From assembly GCA_040005555.1 (NCBI GenBank), contig JBDTYT010000002.1, positions 1-63,298 of the forward strand: a stretch of DNA of 63,298 nucleotides. The letters are read 5' to 3'. A program made the position numbers and the translations under genes. The notes beneath the pieces are model-generated. The model saw nothing but the letters and a program-made list of their open reading frames with translations. It had not been told where the DNA came from and searched no databases. Shown here in pieces: positions 59,153 through 63,298 of this stretch (its first letter is position 1; each line of letters begins with the position of its first letter). Source of the DNA: JBDTYT01 sp040005555. Its GTDB lineage: Bacteria; Actinomycetota; UBA4738; HRBIN12.

Positions 59153-59362
59153 CTAGGAACCAGCCCCGCTCAGCGAGTCCTTGCCTCGAGTGAACACGCC
59201 GGAAATGGCGACACCGAGGGCCGTCGCCGCAGCGACGATCGCGATCGCGATGAGCACCAGCAGCAGGCCGTACTCCGTCGCTACAGCTCCGTCCTCGTTC
59301 GTGATCTTGTCGCGAGCGCCCCAAAGGAGGGTCTTCGCCTTCACGTACAGGTGGAGAAGCAT
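59153..59362 (-). CDS. flp: Flp family type IVb pilin
   Basis: 69 residues from ATG 59362 with GGGAGGTGA directly upstream, a very strong ribosome binding site suited to an abundant structural protein. The prepilin leader ends at Gly25 (ITNEDG), and the mature N-terminus AVATEYGLLLVLIAIAIVAA has the conserved Glu-Tyr at +5/+6. The mature pilin would be 44 residues. It is the major subunit of the Tad pilus built by the downstream genes. No prepilin peptidase (TadV) gene is in the window. Confidence 0.93.
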   Translation of the reverse strand: MLLHLYVKAKTLLWGARDKITNEDGAVATEYGLLLVLIAIAIVAAATALGVAISGVFTRGKDSLSGAGS

Positions 59363-59407
59363 CCATTCACCTCCCTTCGCTCACGTCGGCGCCGCACAGA
59401 ACCGGTG

Positions 59408-59489
59408 CCGTACGTGAACTACCGTACGGAGTCGACGACCCGCTTGGTATTCCGATTTCCACGGCGTCTGGATACGTCGTTCTACGTAT
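59408..59489. promoter_or_regulatory. Two inverted repeats upstream of flp, candidate regulator sites
   Basis: CCGTACG-n8-CGTACGG (59408-59429) is a perfect 7+7 dyad, and ATACGT-n6-ACGTAT (59472-59489) a perfect 6+6 dyad; their centres are 62 bases apart. Both lie between flp and the divergent membrane-protein gene at 59535. The core TACCGTACGGA recurs as TACCGTATGGA upstream of the LuxR-type gene (near 62888-62898). Confidence 0.5.
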
Positions 59490-59534
59490 GCCGTGCCTGG
59501 TCGTTCGCTTCCCCAGCGACTTTAGGATTACCCG

Positions 59535-60998
59535 GTGGGAGGGCCAAAGCAAGCACAACCGAGCACGACCTTGCCGCCGGGAACGGCGTTCGGAGGGTTG
59601 GCACTTTCCCAGGTCTGGGTTTGGGTCGCCATCCTGATCCCGACGGGAGTGCTGGCCGCCTTCCCGCTCGTGAGCGTGGACCTCGCGTACGTAGTGCGCG
59701 CGGGGGAATCGATGCTGCGCACAGGCAGCGTGCTGCGCACCGACCGGCTCCTGGTGTGGACGATCGGCGGACCCTGGCTCAACCAGCAATGGGGAGCCGA
59801 GCTGATCGTCGCCGCTGCGTACCGCGTGGGCGGGTGGCTGGGGCTCGCGGTGCTCCGGGGCGCCCTCCAGGCGGGCGTCGTCGGCTTGGTCTTCCTCGGC
59901 TGTCGCGCGGCCGGAGCCGATCGGCGGCGAGCGGCGCTCCTGACCCTGGGTTCGGCTCTCGTGATCTCCACCGGGCTCCAGCTGCGGGCCGAATCGCTGG
60001 GGATCGTGTGCTTCTCGGCGACCGTGTGGCTCCTGCAGACCCGAGCCCATCGGCCCGGTCGAGCCTGGTGGACGGTCGCCGTGGTTGCGCTCTGGGCCAA
60101 CGTCCACGGGAGTTTCGTCCTCGGACCGCTCCTCATCGCCCTCGCGTGTCTGGAGGACGCGACGTCGCGCAGGGGCAGCGCACGCTCGACGCCGGCCCTT
60201 GGGGTCGCGGCCACGCTCGCCACCGTGGCCACCCCGTTCGGGTTCGGCGTCTGGACCTACGTGCGCGATGTCGCCACCGATCCCCTCATCAGCGGGTTCG
60301 TGCAGGAGTGGCAGCGACCGACGCTCGGAACCCTCACGGGCGTCCTGTTCTTCTGCTCGGTCGCGGTCGTCGTCGTGTTCCTGGTTGTGAACCGCGGGAA
60401 GGTGCCCTGGCAGACGTGGGTCCGGCTGGCGGTGTTTCTCCTCATCGGGCTTACCTCCCTGCGCTCGACGGTGTGGTGGGGGGTGGTCGTGCCGGTCGAG
60501 ATCGCCCGTTTGCTGCACGGAACCGAGCGCGACCGACCGGACCCCGTGTCCCGGCTGAACACCGCGGTCGTGGCCGTGGTTGCGCTCGTCGCCGCCGCCG
60601 GCTTCGTACGCTGGCTGCCGTACACCGGGCCCGATGAGCCGGGGCGGCTCCTCACGCACGCTCCGGCGGGCGTCACGGCAGCGGCGGCGAACCTGCTCGC
60701 GCCGGGTGAGCCGTTCTTCAACGCGCAGGAGTGGGGCTCGTGGTTCGAGCTCGCGCTCCCGGCGAACCCCGTCACCACCGATTCCCGGTTCGAGCTGATC
60801 CCGGTCGAGCGCTGGGACCAGTACCTCTCGATCTCGGCGGGCCGAACCGGCTGGCAGGGGGTGCTCGATGACTGGGGCGTGCGGGTGGCGGTCGTGAGTC
60901 GTGAGCAACAAGCGCCCTTGATCCCTCAGATGCGCGCGGATCCCGGCTGGCGCCTGGTGTACGAAGACCCCGAGGGACTCGTGTTCGCGAGGAGCTGA
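59535..60998 (+). CDS. Multi-span membrane protein, GT-C-like
   Basis: 487 residues. GTG 59535 lies 6 bases after TAGGAT (59523-59528), so probably leaderless. About ten membrane spans are followed by a ~110-residue extracytoplasmic tail with NAQEWGSWFELALPANPV, TTDSRFELIPVERWDQYL and WQGVLDDWGVRVAVVSRE. That tail is typical of GT-C/dolichol-phosphate-mannose-mannosyltransferase-like proteins (WG..L, D.R.ELIP, gW...L...gv). The early loop with LNQQWGAELIVAAAYR also fits. It may transfer a sugar from a lipid carrier to a surface target, possibly pilin. The 3' end overlaps the opposite gene by 73 bases. Confidence 0.78.
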   Translation: MGGPKQAQPSTTLPPGTAFGGLALSQVWVWVAILIPTGVLAAFPLVSVDLAYVVRAGESMLRTGSVLRTDRLLVWTIGGPWLNQQWGAELIVAAAYRVGGWLGLAVLRGALQAGVVGLVFLGCRAAGADRRRAALLTLGSALVISTGLQLRAESLGIVCFSATVWLLQTRAHRPGRAWWTVAVVALWANVHGSFVLGPLLIALACLEDATSRRGSARSTPALGVAATLATVATPFGFGVWTYVRDVATDPLISGFVQEWQRPTLGTLTGVLFFCSVAVVVVFLVVNRGKVPWQTWVRLAVFLLIGLTSLRSTVWWGVVVPVEIARLLHGTERDRPDPVSRLNTAVVAVVALVAAAGFVRWLPYTGPDEPGRLLTHAPAGVTAAAANLLAPGEPFFNAQEWGSWFELALPANPVTTDSRFELIPVERWDQYLSISAGRTGWQGVLDDWGVRVAVVSREQQAPLIPQMRADPGWRLVYEDPEGLVFARS

Positions 60999-62152
60999 GC
61001 GCTGGGCTCCGTCGGCCCTCGGCGGACGTAGGTCACGAGGATCGCCAGAAGCACCGCGGCGCGCAACGTCACGGCGATCGCGAGCGGCCAAGCGGAGATG
61101 CTCGTTCCCCTGTACTGGTGACCGATCCACGAGAACTCGGTGAGGAACACCGCGGCGTCCGCGATCTCGAAGAGCGCGAAGAGCCGGAAATCCGGCATCA
61201 CGAGGACGAAGAACGGCAACAGCCAGAGCGCGTACTGGGGTGAGTACACCTTGCTCGTAAGCAGGAAGAGCACCACCATCGGGAAGGCGAGGGTCCACGC
61301 GGGCGGCGGCACGGGGCGCCGGAACGTCGCCCGTGCCACGACGAGGACGCCGACCAGGAACGCGATGAGCGACACCACGTTGATCAAGCCGATCGAGAGA
61401 CAGCCGGTGTGCCCGACGAGCGCACACGTCACGTACCACAGCGTCCCCGGCGTGGGGGCTCGAGCCGAGCTGAAGCGGAAGAAGAAGCTCCAGCGGTCCG
61501 GGGCGAGCACGGCGAAGGGGACGTCGACGACGAGCCAGGTGACGACCGCCGCGAGCGCGAGGCGCGCGGCACCCCTCCGGTCGCCCGTCCGCACCCGATC
61601 CAGGCAGAGCGGGACGAGCACCAGCACGGGGTAGACCTTGGCTGCGACGGCCAGACCGAGCAGCGAACCCGCCGTCCCGTCCCGCCGACGGAAGTACGCG
61701 GCCAGTCCAGCCGTCGTGAGCGCCACCGCGAGCAGGTCCCAGTTCAGGAAGGCGTAGAGGGCGAGGCTCGGGGCGAGGGCGAACAACGGCGCTCGCCACC
61801 CAGCCATCCTGAACAGCAGCCACGCCGCCGCGAGACCGAGCAACGCGAGCCCGACCGCGTTGATGAGGAAGAACTCCCCCTCGCCGCGGGCGGGGAGCGA
61901 TGCCAGCCACATGAACATCGCGGTCACGACCGGGTACTCGTTCCGGGCTTCCAGGTACGGCATCTTGCGGTCGGCCAGACCCTCGGCGCGGTAGAGCGGC
62001 ACGATGTCCGTATAGCAGGAGTCGCGTTGCACGCGCTGGTCGAAGTCGGTGCGCACGCACAGCGACGTGTGCGCGAACCCGAGGAAGAGGGTGACGAGCG
62101 TGGCGACCAGGACGAGCGCGAGCCCCGCCCTCGGCAGGCGCTCGGCGCTCAC
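60926..62152 (-). CDS. GT87/DUF2029-type membrane glycosyltransferase
   Basis: 408 residues from GTG 62152, 9 bases after the LuxR-type stop, so co-transcribed with that regulator. About ten membrane spans; the first loop ARNEYPVVTAMFMWLASLPA and FLNWDLLAVALTTAGLAAYF with AAKVYPVLVLVPLCLDRV are characteristic of GT87 polyprenol-phosphate mannosyltransferases. A later YSPQYALWLLPF is also typical. The last ~24 residues (LLANTSPSGSSYTRRQPGSA) are encoded antisense to the neighbour's C-terminus. Confidence 0.83.
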   Translation of the reverse strand: MSAERLPRAGLALVLVATLVTLFLGFAHTSLCVRTDFDQRVQRDSCYTDIVPLYRAEGLADRKMPYLEARNEYPVVTAMFMWLASLPARGEGEFFLINAVGLALLGLAAAWLLFRMAGWRAPLFALAPSLALYAFLNWDLLAVALTTAGLAAYFRRRDGTAGSLLGLAVAAKVYPVLVLVPLCLDRVRTGDRRGAARLALAAVVTWLVVDVPFAVLAPDRWSFFFRFSSARAPTPGTLWYVTCALVGHTGCLSIGLINVVSLIAFLVGVLVVARATFRRPVPPPAWTLAFPMVVLFLLTSKVYSPQYALWLLPFFVLVMPDFRLFALFEIADAAVFLTEFSWIGHQYRGTSISAWPLAIAVTLRAAVLLAILVTYVRRGPTEPSAQLLANTSPSGSSYTRRQPGSARI

Positions 62153-62161
62153 GGTCCGGAG

Positions 62162-62875
62162 CTACTCCGGCGAGCCGACGGAGACGAGGCCGGAGATGGC
62201 CGCGGCCCGAAGCGCGCCCACGCGTGTGCCCACGCCGAGCTTGCCGTAGATCCGCCCGAGGTGCGTCGTCACGGTGCGCTCGCGTAGGCCGAGGCGGTCG
62301 GCGATCTGCCGCGCCGTCAGGCCCTCGGCGGCGACCGTCAACACCTCCACCTCACGGGACGTGAGCTTGGCCTCGACCTGACGCCGAATGTCGATCCCGG
62401 CCGCGATGGGGCGCACCCACTCGGTCGGAGGCCCGGCGAGCACCATCTCGCCGTCCGCGGCGGCGTGGAGCGCCAGCAGGAACTCGAGTGGGTCGACGTT
62501 CTTGTCGACGAACCCGTCTGCGCCCATGAACAGCGCGCGCGAGATCGCCATCGGATCGGCTCGGGCGCCGCAGCCCAAGATCGCGAGCGCGGGGAAGCGC
62601 TCGCGGACGGTTCGGATCAGCCAGAAGGCATCGTGCTCGCCGTCGAGCCCGAGACCGATGAGCGCAACCACGCGGCTGCGCCGGATGCGGTTGATGGCCA
62701 AGAGGGCCTCGTCGGCCGTCCCGGCCTCGGCCAGCACCTCCATGTCCGGACGGTCCTCGATGAGCATCCCGAGGCCGGCGCGCACGACCGGCAACGGGTC
62801 CACGAGCACGATCCCGAGGCGCCGCTTCGGCGTCCGGTGGATGCTCGAGCGCTCGGATCCCGGTCTGACAGCCAT
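62162..62875 (-). CDS. NarL/LuxR-type response regulator with atypical receiver
   Basis: 237 residues from ATG 62875. The receiver fold is visible (LGIVLVDPLPVVRAGLGMLI, VVALIGLGLDGEHDAFWLI, FMGADGFVDKNVDPLEFLLA). However, the strand-1 acidic pair is reduced to Asp-Pro, and the phospho-acceptor position holds Gly74, so normal phosphorylation is unlikely. The C-terminal LuxR helix-turn-helix is intact: LTSREVEVLTVAAEGLTARQ, IADRLGLRERTVTTHLGRIY. It lies upstream of the GT87 gene in one operon and next to another LuxR-type gene. Confidence 0.87.
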   Translation of the reverse strand: MAVRPGSERSSIHRTPKRRLGIVLVDPLPVVRAGLGMLIEDRPDMEVLAEAGTADEALLAINRIRRSRVVALIGLGLDGEHDAFWLIRTVRERFPALAILGCGARADPMAISRALFMGADGFVDKNVDPLEFLLALHAAADGEMVLAGPPTEWVRPIAAGIDIRRQVEAKLTSREVEVLTVAAEGLTARQIADRLGLRERTVTTHLGRIYGKLGVGTRVGALRAAAISGLVSVGSPE

Positions 62876-62931
62876 CTCTATGCCCCTTACCGTATGGAAC
62901 GAACGGGGCGCCACGGGGGAAGCGCCGTCCG

Positions 62932-63060
62932 TGCCTGCCCCCTCAATATCGGACGCCCCGGGTCCTGCCTGTACCCTCGATATCGGAGACGTCAGGGCCC
63001 GCCTGTAGCAGCGATTTCGGGGATGCCGGGGCCTCCCGTAGCCTCGGTTTCGGCCGCTCG
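62932..63060. repeat. Degenerate 34-bp tandem repeat between two LuxR-type genes
   Basis: Three consecutive 34-base units start at 62932, 62966 and 63000, with a partial fourth at 63034. Unit starts are TGCCTGCCCC, TGCCTGTACC, CGCCTGTAGC and TCCCGTAGCC, followed by CTCAATATCG, CTCGATATCG, AGCGATTTCG and TCGGTTTCGG. Nothing is inserted between units and no frame is kept. It fills the spacer upstream of the regulator at 62875. Confidence 0.75.
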
Positions 63061-63082
63061 TAAATCCCCTGAGCCTGAGGCC

Positions 63083-63298
63083 TCAGCCGATCTGGATGAG
63101 GCCCAGGGAAACCGCTCGCGAGATCGCCTGGACGCGGTTGCGGACGCCGAGCTTGCGATAGAGCCTGGCGACGTGCGCTTCGACGGTCCGCGGCGACAGC
63201 CCCAAGCGCGTCGCGACCTGCTTCACGGTGAGTCCTTCGCTCACGAACTCCAAGATCTCGAGCTCGCGCGAGGTGATCTTCGCTTCCGCGGCCGAGGA
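63083..63298 (-). CDS. LuxR-type regulator, C-terminal DNA-binding domain (5' end outside window)
   Basis: 72 codons are visible on the minus strand from the right edge to TGA at 63085-63083. The translated segment (KITSRELEILEFVSEGLTVK, QVATRLGLSPRTVEAHVARL, YRKLGVRNRVQAISRAVSLG) is a complete LuxR/NarL helix-turn-helix. The rest, probably a receiver, lies beyond the window. It is similar to, but clearly distinct from, the regulator at 62162, so the two are tandem paralogues separated by a 34-bp repeat tract. Confidence 0.85.
   Translation of the reverse strand, partial: SSAAEAKITSRELEILEFVSEGLTVKQVATRLGLSPRTVEAHVARLYRKLGVRNRVQAISRAVSLGLIQIG

Noticed and set aside
59367..62060. Nearly 900-codon minus-strand frame across the two glycosyltransferase-like genes
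   Set aside because: Low-complexity Arg/Gly/Pro product with no motif. It covers two real genes in other frames.
62932..63060. CRISPR array
   Set aside because: The repeat units are directly adjacent, diverged and without spacers, and no cas gene is present.

Overview
The window is high-GC bacterial DNA, densely packed with genes. It most likely comes from a member of the Actinomycetota, though the lineage cannot be fixed by eye. Three things point that way. (i) The trio histidine phosphatase / DUF3090 / SCO1664-type protein (41870-43832) is an actinobacterial signature. (ii) ppk1 lies close to a MutT1-type Nudix-phosphatase fusion, as in mycobacteria. (iii) At least a dozen genes have a TANNNT -10 hexamer only 6-8 bases before the start codon, the leaderless promoter layout common in Actinobacteria. 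Many adjacent genes overlap by GTGA or ATGA (stop and start interlocked), so translational coupling is the rule. No tRNA, rRNA, CRISPR array, insertion sequence or phage gene was seen.

Layout. 1-4242: end of an FtsX-type ABC permease and two beta-propeller lipoproteins. 4296-11755: amine/GABA catabolism (two aldehyde dehydrogenases, PucR-type regulator, PLP aminotransferase) and an MFS exporter. 11756-18165: a poorly coding 0.6 kb stretch, then a cyanophycin module (stand-alone CphA-like Mur ligase converging on cphB-cphA-DksA-like). 18206-20448: a micro-operon of very small proteins divergent from a CGNR regulator coupled to a HhH DNA glycosylase. 20548-27685: MgtE-like cation transporter with a tandem PhoU/RCK_C partner, phosphoesterase, ispH, a small lytic-transglycosylase-like protein, corA with a pseudo-receiver, and a GNAT protein.

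27724-41839 is a large phosphate/polyphosphate island: mutT1-like, CYTH-CHAD protein, ppk1, two DUF47 proteins flanking a Pit transporter, and a pstS-C-A-B-phoU-response regulator operon divergent from a PhoR-type kinase. The intergenic region carries a two-unit PHO box (direct repeats of GTTCACC type, 11-base period) and a five-codon upstream ORF coupled to phoR. 41870-44952: the actinobacterial trio, an ECF-like sigma factor and ogt, chained by 4-base overlaps. 45008-52250: an alpha/alpha-toroid protein, a Tat-exported DUF362 protein, two lipoproteins (one with a thioredoxin fold), a zinc-finger rhomboid protease, a redoxin, a PQQ-type propeller and pheA.

52273-59362: a Tad (Flp) pilus locus on the minus strand (flp, tadE, tadG-like, cpaB, tadZ, tadA, tadB, tadC). 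59535-62152: two multi-membrane GT-C/GT87-like genes that converge and overlap. 62162-63298: two LuxR-type regulators (the second cut by the window edge), separated by a degenerate 34-base tandem repeat. Inverted repeats upstream of flp share a core with the region upstream of the complete LuxR gene, which suggests, but does not prove, that these regulators control the pilus.
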